Shown here: in pieces, positions 1-5,871 of the stretch
Layout: each line of letters opens with the position of its first letter
How positions within the stretch are numbered: the first letter of the stretch is position 1
From: Geminicoccaceae bacterium
GTDB taxonomy: Bacteria; Pseudomonadota; Alphaproteobacteria; Geminicoccales; Geminicoccaceae
DNA: 5,871 bases
Reading direction: 5' to 3'
Assembly (NCBI GenBank): GCA_020446285.1
Contig: JAGREZ010000217.1
Coordinates: forward strand, 1-5,871
Notes under the pieces: generated by a model
Seen by the model: the letters and a program-made list of their open reading frames with translations, nothing else
Database searches by the model: none
What the model was told of the DNA's origin: nothing
Position numbers and translations under genes: made by a program

Positions 1-608
1 GTGAGATTGAACTGCCCGGCGAGCGCATCGAGCAGGTTGAGCACCTGCGCCTGCACCGATACATCGAGGGCGGACACGGGTTCGTCGAGGACGATGATCC
101 TTGCATCGGCGGCGAGCGCCCGGGCAATGGCGATCCGCTGTGCCTGCCCGCCGGAGAATTCATGCGGATAGCGTTCGAGAAACTCCTCGCGCAGATTCAC
201 CGAAGCGACGATCTCGGCGAGCCGCTGGCGACGCGCCTCCCGGTTCATGCCATGCAGCAGGCTGAGCGGGGCTTCCAGAATGGAGCGGATGGTCTTGCGC
301 GGATTGAGACTGCCGAGCGGATCCTGGAAGACATACTGGATGAGCCGGCCGAAGGCTGCGGGATCAGCATTGTCGAGGGCCTTGCCATGGATCTCGATAT
401 GCCCGCCGCTCGGCTCCAGCAAGCCGACGAGCATTCGCGCGAGGGTCGATTTTCCGCAGCCGCTCTCGCCGACGATGCCGAGCGTCTCGCCCTCCTCGAC
501 CGAAAAGCTCATGGGCCGGACCGCCCGCACACCCGGTGATGAACCGCCGAACAGGCCACCGCGCGCGCCGAAGGTCTTGCTCAGATTGTCGACCTTGAGC
601 GCCGGCAT
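1..608 (-). CDS. DppF/OppF-type ABC importer ATP-binding protein (3' end cut by window edge)
   Basis: This is the second nucleotide-binding subunit of a peptide-type ABC importer; it hydrolyses ATP on the cytoplasmic face to drive uptake. The 202 codons present show Walker A GESGCGKS (residues 47-54), the Q-loop in FQDPLGSLNP (Gln95), the signature FSGGQ (151-155) and Walker B IIVLDE (171-176), followed by SALDVSVQAQVL. FSGGQ in place of LSGGQ is common in this subfamily. The H-loop and the C-terminal oligopeptide-transporter domain lie beyond the window. The ATG at 608-606 shares one base with the TGA of the upstream fusion gene (TGATG), and a strong GAGGAG site sits at 622-617 with an 8-nt gap, so this start is well supported and coupled translation is likely. 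The pairing with a DppD-type domain implies a heterodimeric ATPase. The family is clear; the substrate is not known. Confidence 0.95.
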   Translation of the reverse strand, partial: MPALKVDNLSKTFGARGGLFGGSSPGVRAVRPMSFSVEEGETLGIVGESGCGKSTLARMLVGLLEPSGGHIEIHGKALDNADPAAFGRLIQYVFQDPLGSLNPRKTIRSILEAPLSLLHGMNREARRQRLAEIVASVNLREEFLERYPHEFSGGQAQRIAIARALAADARIIVLDEPVSALDVSVQAQVLNLLDALAGQFNL

Positions 609-2488
609 CAGACCGTCTCCTCGGGATGCTCGGGATGGATGCAGCGCACGCGCCTCGTGCCCTCGCCGGCCAGACGGATCTCGCCCCTGCGACATGCGTC
701 CGCCGCCTTGTCACAACGCGGAGCGAAGGCGCAGCCGTCGGGCAGCCTGTCGACCACCGGCGGCAATCCGGCGATGGCCGCGAGTTCGCGCCGGCCTTCG
801 CCGAGTTCGGGCACGCAGGCGATGAGTCGTCTCGTATAGGGATGCGCCGGCGTGGCCAGGACCGCCGCGGTCGGCCCCTCCTCGACGATGCGACCGGCAT
901 ACATGACCGCCACCCGGTCGCAGAGCTGAGCGACCACGCCGAAATCATGGGTGATGAAGACAATGGCGAGCCCGCGTTCGCGGCGAAGCTCGTCCAGCAG
1001 CGCAAGGATCTGTGCCTGCACGGTGACATCGAGTGCGGTGGTCGGCTCGTCGGCGATGATGATGTCGGGATCGTTGGCAAGCGCCATGGCGATCCCGACC
1101 CGCTGGCGCATGCCCCCGGAGAGTTCGTGCGGATAGGCCGGGAGCCGCGCCCCCGCGTTGGGGATGCGAACCGCATCGAGCAGTTCGAGAGCGCGCGCAC
1201 GCGCCTCTGCATGCGGTACGCTCCGGTGCGCGCGGATGGCTTCGACGAGCTGGTTCTCGATGGTATGGAGCGGATGCAGCGTACCCAGCGGATCCTGGAA
1301 GATGTAGGCGACGCGATCGCCACGCGCCGAACGCAGGCGCGATCTCGAAAAGCCGAGCACATCCTCGCCATCGAGCCTGACCGCACCGCCGGTGATCACG
1401 CCGGGCGGCGAGGCGACGAGGCCCATCACCGAAAGTGCCGTGACCGACTTGCCCGAGCCGCTTTCGCCGACGAGCCCGAGACATTCGCCTTTGGCCAGGT
1501 GCAGCGACACCTCGTTCACCGCCTTGTAGACACGTTTGCCGACATGAAAGCGGGTTTGCAGATCCTGCAGCGCGAGCAGCGGCGGTGCGGCCGGTGCTCC
1601 GGGAGGCGGCGACCGGCGGTCGATGCGGGTCATGGCCGCCGGCCGGTCGAGAGCACCCGAGCGCAGCCGCGGATCCAGCGCGTCACGAATGCCGTCGCCG
1701 AGCAGATTGATGCTCATGACGATAAGGAAGATCATCACGCCGGGCACCACCGATGTGTGCGGCGAGGTGATGAGCGCCGCGCGCGCCTCGCCCAGCATCG
1801 AGCCCAGATCGGCCTGCGGCGGCTGGCTGCCAAGGCCGAGAAACGACAGTCCTGCCGTCTCGAGAATCATCCAGCCGATGGTGGTCGACATCGCGATGAC
1901 GATGACCGGCAACACGTTGGGCAGGAGTTCGCTTGCGAGAATGCGCCCGTGCCCCATGCCGGAAAGCCGCGCCGCATCGATGAATTCGCGATGCGCGAGA
2001 CTGACGGTGACGCCACGGATGTTGCGGGCGAAAAAGGGAATGTTGACGGCTGCGACGGCCACGAGTGCGTTCATGAGCCCCGGTCCGAGGGCGGCGACGA
2101 TCGCGAGCGCCAGCAGGATGTAGGGAAAGGCCATGAGCATGTCGACGCCACGCATGACGATATTGTCGACAAGCCCGCCGAAATAGCCGGCGACGATGCC
2201 GATGGCCGAACCGATCGTCGCGGCGACGAATGCGGCGGCAAAGCCGACCGCAAGCGACAGCCTCGTTCCGTGCAGGAGGCGCGAGAGCAGGTCGCGGCCG
2301 AGATGGTCGGTGCCGAGCCAGTGCCCCTCACCGAACGGCAGGAGAAAGCGCTTCCCGGTCTCGGTGATGTTCGGATCGGCAAGCGGCAGGACCGGGATCG
2401 CCAGCACGAAGAGGAGAATGGCGGCGAGAACGACGGCGCCGACGGCGGCGAGGCGGTTGCGGAACAGGAGCCCGAGAAACAGCCTCAT
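608..2488 (-). CDS. Fused DppC-type permease and DppD-type ATPase of a peptide-type ABC importer
   Basis: One 626-residue frame carries two subunits that are usually separate. Residues 1-276 are a DppC-type inner-membrane permease: an N-terminal membrane segment (about 12-33), the conserved [19 protein letters not shown] stretch (58-76), further membrane segments, an EAA-loop region (about 166-192) and the usual C-terminal [16 protein letters not shown] (261-276). A Pro/Ala-rich linker (about 277-303) leads to a DppD-type ATPase: Walker A GESGSGKS (341-348), Q-loop Gln398, signature LSGGM (456-460), Walker B with Glu481, H-loop His514, then the C-terminal oligopeptide-transporter domain with HPYTRRL (549-555) and cysteines 586, 592, 599 and 616. 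There is no stop codon at the junction. The only candidate internal start, Met286 (1633-1631), lacks a Shine-Dalgarno site, whereas the flanking genes have good ones. The start overlaps the dppB-like stop (ATGA), with GAGG at 2500-2497. Such permease/ATP-binding fusions are known in this family; substrate unknown. Confidence 0.93.
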   Translation of the reverse strand: MRLFLGLLFRNRLAAVGAVVLAAILLFVLAIPVLPLADPNITETGKRFLLPFGEGHWLGTDHLGRDLLSRLLHGTRLSLAVGFAAAFVAATIGSAIGIVAGYFGGLVDNIVMRGVDMLMAFPYILLALAIVAALGPGLMNALVAVAAVNIPFFARNIRGVTVSLAHREFIDAARLSGMGHGRILASELLPNVLPVIVIAMSTTIGWMILETAGLSFLGLGSQPPQADLGSMLGEARAALITSPHTSVVPGVMIFLIVMSINLLGDGIRDALDPRLRSGALDRPAAMTRIDRRSPPPGAPAAPPLLALQDLQTRFHVGKRVYKAVNEVSLHLAKGECLGLVGESGSGKSVTALSVMGLVASPPGVITGGAVRLDGEDVLGFSRSRLRSARGDRVAYIFQDPLGTLHPLHTIENQLVEAIRAHRSVPHAEARARALELLDAVRIPNAGARLPAYPHELSGGMRQRVGIAMALANDPDIIIADEPTTALDVTVQAQILALLDELRRERGLAIVFITHDFGVVAQLCDRVAVMYAGRIVEEGPTAAVLATPAHPYTRRLIACVPELGEGRRELAAIAGLPPVVDRLPDGCAFAPRCDKAADACRRGEIRLAGEGTRRVRCIHPEHPEETV

Positions 2489-3432
2489 GTCCGGATCCTC
2501 GGATCGAGCAGGCTCTGCGCCACATCGACGGCGATGTTGAAGAGCACATAGCAGCCGGCGACGAACACCACCCCGCCCTGCACCAGCAGGATGTCCCGCT
2601 TGAGGATCGCCTCGACCAGCATCCGCCCGACACCGGGCCACTGGAACACCATCTCGATATAGACCGCACCGGAGAGCACGAAGCCCGCCTGGATGCCGAG
2701 TACGGGGATGATCGAGACCATCGCCGCACGCAGTGCATGACCCGCGATCACCCGCGTTTCGCCGAGTCCCTTGGCGCGTGCGGTGCGGATATAGTCCTGC
2801 CTGAGCACTTCCAGCACCGCCGAGCGCGCCAGCCGGGCGATGACCCCCGTCGCCACCGCCGAAAGCGCCAGCGCCGGCATGACCAGATGCGCCAGCAGAT
2901 CGGGCAGATCGCCACCGCCATAGATCGCATACATTCCCGAGACCGGCAGCCAGCGCAGCTTCACCGCGAAGAGCAGGATCATCATCATCCCGAGAAAGAA
3001 GGACGGCACCGAAATGCCGATGAGTACGGTGAAGGTGATGAGCCTGTCGGCGGCGCCATATTGCCGTGCCGCGGAAACCGTGCCGGCGAGGATGCCGGCG
3101 AGCGAACACAGGACGAACGACGTTCCGGCCAGAACCAGCGTCGCGGCGAAGCGTTCGAGGATCTCGTCGAGCACCGGGCGGTTGAGAGAGAAGGAGCGGC
3201 CGAAATCGCCACCCAGCATGTTGACGAGCCAGATCAGGTATCGCTGCACCAGCGGCTTGTCGAGACCGAGGTCACGGTTGAGCTTCTCGACATTTTCAGG
3301 CGTCGCATAACTGCCGAGGATGGCCGTTGCCGGATCACCCGGAATGGCCGCCATGATGAGAAAGACGATGATCGTGATGCCGAGCAGCACCGGCACGGCA
3401 TAGACCAGCCGTTTGAGAATGTAGTTCGCCAT
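2485..3432 (-). CDS. DppB-type ABC importer permease
   Basis: This inner-membrane permease of 315 residues is one half of the transport channel; its partner is the permease part of the downstream fusion. It begins MANYILKRLVYAVPVLLGIT, the usual opening of DppB/OppB proteins, and continues with a first membrane segment (about 10-30), a periplasmic region with the conserved LGLDKPLVQRYLIWL (55-69) and GDFGRSF (75-81), then five more hydrophobic stretches. The cytoplasmic EAA-loop, which contacts the ATPase, is at about 209-230 (YIRTARAKGLGETRV), and the C-terminus is the typical LLDPRIRT. The frame extends upstream to 3498, but the ATG at 3432 is chosen because family homology begins there and GGAGAA lies at 3445-3440, 7 nt ahead. 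The gene ends in a 4-bp ATGA overlap with the fusion gene. Family and role are secure; the substrate is not visible. Confidence 0.95.
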   Translation of the reverse strand: MANYILKRLVYAVPVLLGITIIVFLIMAAIPGDPATAILGSYATPENVEKLNRDLGLDKPLVQRYLIWLVNMLGGDFGRSFSLNRPVLDEILERFAATLVLAGTSFVLCSLAGILAGTVSAARQYGAADRLITFTVLIGISVPSFFLGMMMILLFAVKLRWLPVSGMYAIYGGGDLPDLLAHLVMPALALSAVATGVIARLARSAVLEVLRQDYIRTARAKGLGETRVIAGHALRAAMVSIIPVLGIQAGFVLSGAVYIEMVFQWPGVGRMLVEAILKRDILLVQGGVVFVAGCYVLFNIAVDVAQSLLDPRIRT

Positions 3433-3543
3433 GAGAGCATTCTCCGGCGCATCCGCGACTGCAGGTGAAACGCTAAAGCATCGATCCAGACAGATCATAC
3501 GGATCTGACTGGATGAATTGATGCAAAACCAAGGGCCGGGGGG
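3433..3543 (-). other. Intercistronic gap between binding-protein and permease genes
   Basis: This 111-bp stretch separates the highly expressed type of gene (binding protein) from the membrane genes. It holds a strong hairpin, described separately, and the permease ribosome binding site at 3445-3440. I see no gene or separate promoter in it. Confidence 0.7.
3478..3524 (-). terminator. Intercistronic hairpin (mRNA stabiliser or partial terminator)
   Basis: In the mRNA sense, ATCCAG-T-CAGATC (3514-3502) pairs with GATCTG-T-CTGGAT (3496-3484). This gives a 13-bp stem with one central T-T mismatch and a 5-nt loop CGTAT. An outer GCATC/GATGC pair (3524-3520 with 3482-3478) extends it across an asymmetric internal loop. 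The hairpin starts 20 nt after the binding-protein stop codon. No uridine run follows it, so a full Rho-independent terminator is unlikely. In binding-protein-dependent transport operons, hairpins at this place often protect the upstream message or reduce read-through, so that the binding protein is made in excess over the membrane subunits. The structure is seen in the sequence; the role is inferred. Confidence 0.65.
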
Positions 3544-5136
3544 TCAGTTCTTCACGACGGACTGAAGCTGCAGCAGGAAGGAAGGCTCCAGCCTGAAATT
3601 CTCCACCCGGTCGCTGGTGACTGCGTTCTGCTTCCAGTTGGCGACGAACACCCAGGGCGCATCCTCCTGCACGATGGTCTGCATCTCGCGATAGAGCCGC
3701 GCGCGCTCATCCTGATCGGTGGCGCCGCGCGCCGCCTCCAGAAGCTCGTCAACCGTCTCGTTGGAGTAATAGCCCGAATTGAACCCGCCCTTGTCCGGCG
3801 AGGCATCGGTGCGCAGGGCGAGATAGGGAAGCGTGTCCGGATCGTTGGTCATCCATGCCATCTCGGCCATGTCGGCCTTGCCCTCGAGCCCCGGATTGAC
3901 CTCGCCGAGGAAGGTGTTCCACTCGTATGTCTCGATCTTCACATCGAGCCCGACCTCGGCCAGATCCGCCTGAATGGCCGTACCCATGGCCACCGGATCA
4001 AGCATTCCCGAACCGCCCTCGGTAACGAAAAAGGTCAGCTCCGCGCCATCGGCGCCGGCCTCGGCAAGCAGCGCCTTCGCCTTCTCCGGATCGTGCGGAT
4101 AGGGCTGCAACGCCTCGTTGTAGGCCCAGGCGAAAGCAGGCGGCGTCGGTCCCGCGGCGACATCGGCCGTCCCCTCCAGCACATCGTTGACGATGGCCTC
4201 CTTGTCGATGGCGTAGTTCAGCGCCTGCCGCACGCGGACATCGGAAGCCGGGCCTTCCTTGGTATTGAGGATCAGGAACCAGAGATGCGGACCGGCCTGT
4301 TCGGCGATCTCGAAGCCGTCGCCGCCGAATTGCGAGAGCGAGGTGGGCGGCACCTCGACCATCATGTCGATGCCACCGGCAAGCATTTCCGCGACCCGCG
4401 TATTGGCATCGGTGATGGGCCGGAACACGACCGCCTCGCTGCCTGCCGCCTCACCCCAGTAATCGCCGTTGCGCTCGACCACGACCGCCTCGTTGGCCCG
4501 CCATTCGGCGAACCGGAACGGTCCGGTGCCAACCGGATTGCGACCGAAATCGGCACCATTGGCCTCGACCGCGGCCGGCGAGACGATGAGGCCCGTCGGA
4601 TAGGCGAGATTGGAGAGGAACGGCGCATAGGGCGAATCGAGCCTGAAACGCACGGTCATCGGATCGACCACGACGGTTTCCTGCACGGCACTGAAGAAGA
4701 AGGCGAGCGGGAACGGCCCCGTATCGTGAAACGGGTGGTTCTCGTCGAGCATCCGGTCGAAATTGAACTTCACCGCCTCGGCATCGAACGGCGTGCCGTC
4801 ATGAAAGGTGACGCCCTCGCGCAAGGTGAAGGTATATTCCGTGCCATCCTCGCTGATCGTCCAGTCGGTGGCGAGCTGCGGCTCGACCTCGAGCGTGCCC
4901 GACCTGTACCGCACGAGTCCCTCATAGACGTTCACGAGAATGCGGAAATCGTTCACCGCCGTCACCGCCGCCGGATCGAGCGACTTGGGCTCGGCGATCT
5001 GGCCCACGATCAGCACGCCCTCGGGCGTCTGCGCCAAAGCGGACGGAACCGCCGCCACCATGACCCCACCCGCCGTGGCCATGGTCATCGCCGTCGCGGC
5101 GAAGAGGCTTCTGCGCGTCCAGCTTGCAATCGACAT
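3544..5136 (-). CDS. Periplasmic solute-binding protein of a peptide-type ABC importer (SBP family 5)
   Basis: This 530-residue protein captures the substrate in the periplasm and delivers it to the permease pair encoded downstream. An export signal covers residues 1-35: a basic start with TRRSLF, a hydrophobic core, and a likely cut at SALA|Q. The twin arginine resembles a Tat motif, but Sec export is equally possible. Family 5 hallmarks follow in order: PQLATDWTISEDGTEYTFTL (86-105), GVTFHDGTPFDAEAVKFNFD (108-127), NPVGTGPFRFAEW (200-212), RVRQALNYAIDKEAIV (301-316) and the ligand-side region WMTNDPDTLPYLAL (428-441). The length is normal for DppA/OppA relatives. The start at 5136 has AGGGAG at 5150-5145, 8 nt upstream, and begins directly with the signal peptide. 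The gene is first in the operon, behind a promoter overlapped by two palindromes. The ligand could be a di- or oligopeptide, glutathione, an opine or a metal chelate; the sequence alone does not decide. Confidence 0.95.
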   Translation of the reverse strand: MSIASWTRRSLFAATAMTMATAGGVMVAAVPSALAQTPEGVLIVGQIAEPKSLDPAAVTAVNDFRILVNVYEGLVRYRSGTLEVEPQLATDWTISEDGTEYTFTLREGVTFHDGTPFDAEAVKFNFDRMLDENHPFHDTGPFPLAFFFSAVQETVVVDPMTVRFRLDSPYAPFLSNLAYPTGLIVSPAAVEANGADFGRNPVGTGPFRFAEWRANEAVVVERNGDYWGEAAGSEAVVFRPITDANTRVAEMLAGGIDMMVEVPPTSLSQFGGDGFEIAEQAGPHLWFLILNTKEGPASDVRVRQALNYAIDKEAIVNDVLEGTADVAAGPTPPAFAWAYNEALQPYPHDPEKAKALLAEAGADGAELTFFVTEGGSGMLDPVAMGTAIQADLAEVGLDVKIETYEWNTFLGEVNPGLEGKADMAEMAWMTNDPDTLPYLALRTDASPDKGGFNSGYYSNETVDELLEAARGATDQDERARLYREMQTIVQEDAPWVFVANWKQNAVTSDRVENFRLEPSFLLQLQSVVKN

Positions 5137-5144
5137 CCCGACGT

Positions 5145-5150
5145 CTCCCT
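5145..5150 (-). promoter_or_regulatory. Ribosome binding site of the solute-binding protein gene
   Basis: AGGGAG on the minus strand lies 8 nt before the ATG at 5136-5134. It fixes the start of the signal peptide and directly follows the 13-bp tandem units. Confidence 0.8.
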
Positions 5151-5189
5151 TGCGTTGCGAGCCTGCGTTCGGATCTTGCGTTCCGAATG
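5151..5189. repeat. Three tandem 13-bp units in the importer 5' leader
   Basis: On the plus strand TGCGTTGCGA, TGCGTTCGGA and TGCGTTCCGA begin at 5151, 5164 and 5177, exactly 13 bp apart, each followed by a variable 3-bp spacer (GCC, TCT, ATG). In the transcript these become repeated AACGCA blocks ending right at the ribosome binding site. Within them TTCGGA (5168-5173) and TCCGAA (5182-5187) can also form a 6-bp hairpin with an 8-nt loop. The array could be a leader element for translation control, a protein site, or chance in a short region. Confidence 0.55.
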
Positions 5190-5210
5190 ATCTTCTGGTC
5201 GATTGTCTTG

Positions 5211-5230
5211 CAATTTATCGTGATAAATTG
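5211..5230. promoter_or_regulatory. Operator-like palindrome, copy 1 (perfect)
   Basis: CAATTTATC-GT-GATAAATTG is a perfect inverted repeat of 9-bp arms around 2 bp. It covers the -10 of the predicted importer promoter and reaches the -35 of the predicted plus-strand promoter. A 20-bp twofold-symmetric AT-rich site in a GC-rich divergent gap is the usual form of a binding site for a dimeric repressor. The regulator gene is not in this window and I cannot assign its family from the motif. Confidence 0.72.
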
Positions 5231-5240
5231 GGAGCGTCAA
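5212..5240 (-). promoter_or_regulatory. Predicted sigma70-type promoter of the importer operon
   Basis: Reading the minus strand, TTGACG (5240-5235) serves as -35 and TAAATT (5217-5212) as -10, with the ideal 17-bp spacer. Transcription would start near 5205 and give a leader of about 70 nt. The -10 lies inside the first palindrome and most of the -35 touches the start of the second, so a bound regulator should block it. This is a prediction from motifs only. Confidence 0.6.
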
Positions 5241-5256
5241 TTTTTCATGATAAATT
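5228..5256 (+). promoter_or_regulatory. Predicted promoter of the DUF1028 gene
   Basis: TTGGGA (5228-5233) and TAAATT (5251-5256) are separated by 17 bp and would start transcription near 5263, about 20 nt before the chosen ATG at 5283. The -35 is weak (4 of 6). Its -10 hexamer is the same as that of the opposing promoter and also lies in a palindrome arm, so the two promoters overlap and mirror each other. Motif-based prediction only. Confidence 0.42.
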
Positions 5257-5257
5257 T
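5238..5257. promoter_or_regulatory. Operator-like palindrome, copy 2 (imperfect)
   Basis: CAATTTTTC-AT-GATAAATTT matches copy 1 at 17 of 20 positions and keeps the dyad symmetry apart from two mismatched pairs. It starts 27 bp after copy 1. It covers the predicted -10 of the plus-strand gene and touches the -35 of the importer promoter. Two related copies in one short gap argue for a real operator pair, perhaps bound cooperatively. Confidence 0.68.
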
Positions 5258-5282
5258 TCGCACAATGACCCCATGGCGGACC

Positions 5283-5871
5283 ATGACCTTTTCCATTCTC
5301 GCGATCGACCGGAAAACCGGCACCATGGGTGGTGCCGCGGCGACGGGCAGCCTTTGCGTCGGCGGCTGGGTCCTGCGCGGCGATCCGCGCTCCGGCATGT
5401 CGGCAAGCCAGGGTGCAGCACCGAGCACGTTCTGGGGCGAGGACGTGCTTTTCCGCATGGCAGCGGGCGAAACCGCGCGAACGGCTGTCGGGATGGTGAC
5501 GGCAAGCGACAGCGGCCGCGCCTTCCGCCAGCTCGCCGCCCTCGATCGCGACGGCAACACGGCCGCCTTCACCGGCTCCGCCAATACGCCGCAGACCGGC
5601 GAACGCCCCTTCGATGGCGGTATCGCCACCGGCAACATGCTCACCTCGGATGCCGTGCTCGAAGCCATGAGCGCGTGTTTCCTGAACACGGAGGGGCCGC
5701 TCGGTCGCCGCCTGCTCGACGCCCTTTCAGCCGCTCGCGAAGCCGGTGGCGACCGCCGAGGCCTGCTTTCCGCCGCCCTCCTCGTCACCGGTGCGGACCG
5801 CCCGCCCCTCACCCTTCGCGTCGATTTTCACGAACACGATCCGATCGCCGCGCTGCGCGAGCTGCACCACC
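5283..5871 (+). CDS. DUF1028 family protein, predicted Ntn-hydrolase fold (3' end cut by window edge)
   Basis: The 196 codons present match the DUF1028 family along their length: the opening MTFSILAIDRKTGTMGGAAA (1-20), a GSLCVGGWV segment (22-30), SASQGA (40-45), RAFRQLAALDRDGNTAAFTG (79-98), TGNML (116-120), EGPLGRRLLDAL (137-148), GGDRRGLLSAALLV (155-168), and a C-terminal LRVDFHEHDPIAALREL (178-194). Family members are about 220-230 residues, so little is missing. The family is known to have an Ntn-hydrolase-like fold, but its reaction is not established. In-frame ATGs also exist at 5247 and 5265; 5283 is chosen because family homology starts there, the predicted transcript begins near 5263, and removal of Met1 would expose Thr2 as a possible N-terminal nucleophile. 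No good Shine-Dalgarno site is present. There is no signal peptide, so it is probably cytoplasmic. Divergent placement from a peptide-type importer suggests, but does not prove, processing of the imported compound. Confidence 0.87.
   Translation, partial: MTFSILAIDRKTGTMGGAAATGSLCVGGWVLRGDPRSGMSASQGAAPSTFWGEDVLFRMAAGETARTAVGMVTASDSGRAFRQLAALDRDGNTAAFTGSANTPQTGERPFDGGIATGNMLTSDAVLEAMSACFLNTEGPLGRRLLDALSAAREAGGDRRGLLSAALLVTGADRPPLTLRVDFHEHDPIAALRELHH

Noticed and set aside
608..1633. A separate DppD-type ATPase gene starting at the internal ATG at 1633
   Set aside because: No stop codon separates it from the permease frame and no Shine-Dalgarno site precedes it, unlike every other start in the operon. 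Some internal initiation cannot be excluded.
626..2551. 641-codon plus-strand open frame opposite the fusion gene
   Set aside because: Its protein is a low-complexity run rich in Arg, Asp, Glu, Gly and His with no family motifs, and the opposite strand encodes well-conserved permease and ATPase domains. It is a GC-driven shadow.
2737..3468. 243-codon plus-strand open frame opposite the DppB-type permease
   Set aside because: Charged low-complexity shadow of the permease codons; no recognisable domain.
3433..3498. Extended start of the DppB-type permease at 3498
   Set aside because: The extra 22 residues do not resemble the family N-terminus, the ATG lies in the hairpin, and a well-spaced ribosome binding site marks 3432.
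4093..5190. 365-codon plus-strand open frame opposite the binding-protein gene
   Set aside because: It is antisense to a clearly conserved SBP family 5 gene, has Arg/His/Asp-rich composition without motifs, and runs through the leader repeats.
5211..5257. Fur box or FNR-type site
   Set aside because: GATAAAT arms recall part of a Fur box, but the spacing and symmetry differ from the GATAATGATAATCATTATC pattern, and the FNR core TTGAT-N4-ATCAA is absent.
5237..5812. 191-codon minus-strand open frame opposite the DUF1028 gene
   Set aside because: Ser/Arg/Pro/Ala-rich without motifs; the plus strand matches DUF1028 throughout, and its end would fall inside the promoter region.
1..5871. CRISPR array, tRNA or rRNA gene, insertion sequence, prophage or integrase
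   Set aside because: I looked for spaced repeats, cloverleaf-type segments, terminal inverted repeats and transposase motifs and saw none; the window is a continuous transport operon plus one divergent gene.

Overview
The window is high-GC, tightly packed bacterial DNA with long antisense open frames that are only shadows of the real genes. Codon use, gene style and gene content fit a Gram-negative proteobacterium, most likely an alphaproteobacterium. This is inferred from general character, since no rRNA or other taxonomic marker is present.

Layout. Almost everything from 5136 down to 1 is one minus-strand operon for a peptide/opine/nickel-type (Dpp/Opp family) ABC importer. In transcription order it holds a periplasmic solute-binding protein (5136-3544), a 111-bp gap with a strong hairpin, a DppB-type permease (3432-2485), a single long gene joining a DppC-type permease to a DppD-type ATPase (2488-608), and a DppF-type ATPase (608 to the window edge, 3' end missing). 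The last three genes overlap by 4 bp (ATGA) and 1 bp (TGATG), so they are probably translationally coupled. On the plus strand, divergent from the operon, a DUF1028-family gene (predicted Ntn-hydrolase fold) starts at 5283 and runs off the right edge.

Control region. The 146-bp divergent gap (5137-5282) holds the most interesting non-coding structure. Two near-identical 20-bp palindromes start 27 bp apart. A sigma70-like promoter can be read in each direction, and each palindrome covers part of both promoters. A single repressor could therefore control the importer and the DUF1028 gene together. The importer mRNA leader also contains three 13-bp tandem units just before the ribosome binding site.

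How the genes may work together. The binding protein captures a substrate in the periplasm, and DppB plus the permease half of the fusion form the channel. The fused ATPase and the DppF-type ATPase power import. The DUF1028 protein has no signal peptide and is probably cytoplasmic, so it may hydrolyse an amide-type bond in the imported compound. The substrate cannot be read from the sequence. Nothing here is a clear new defence or mobile system. The features worth following up are the permease-ATPase fusion, the paired operators and the transporter/DUF1028 pairing.
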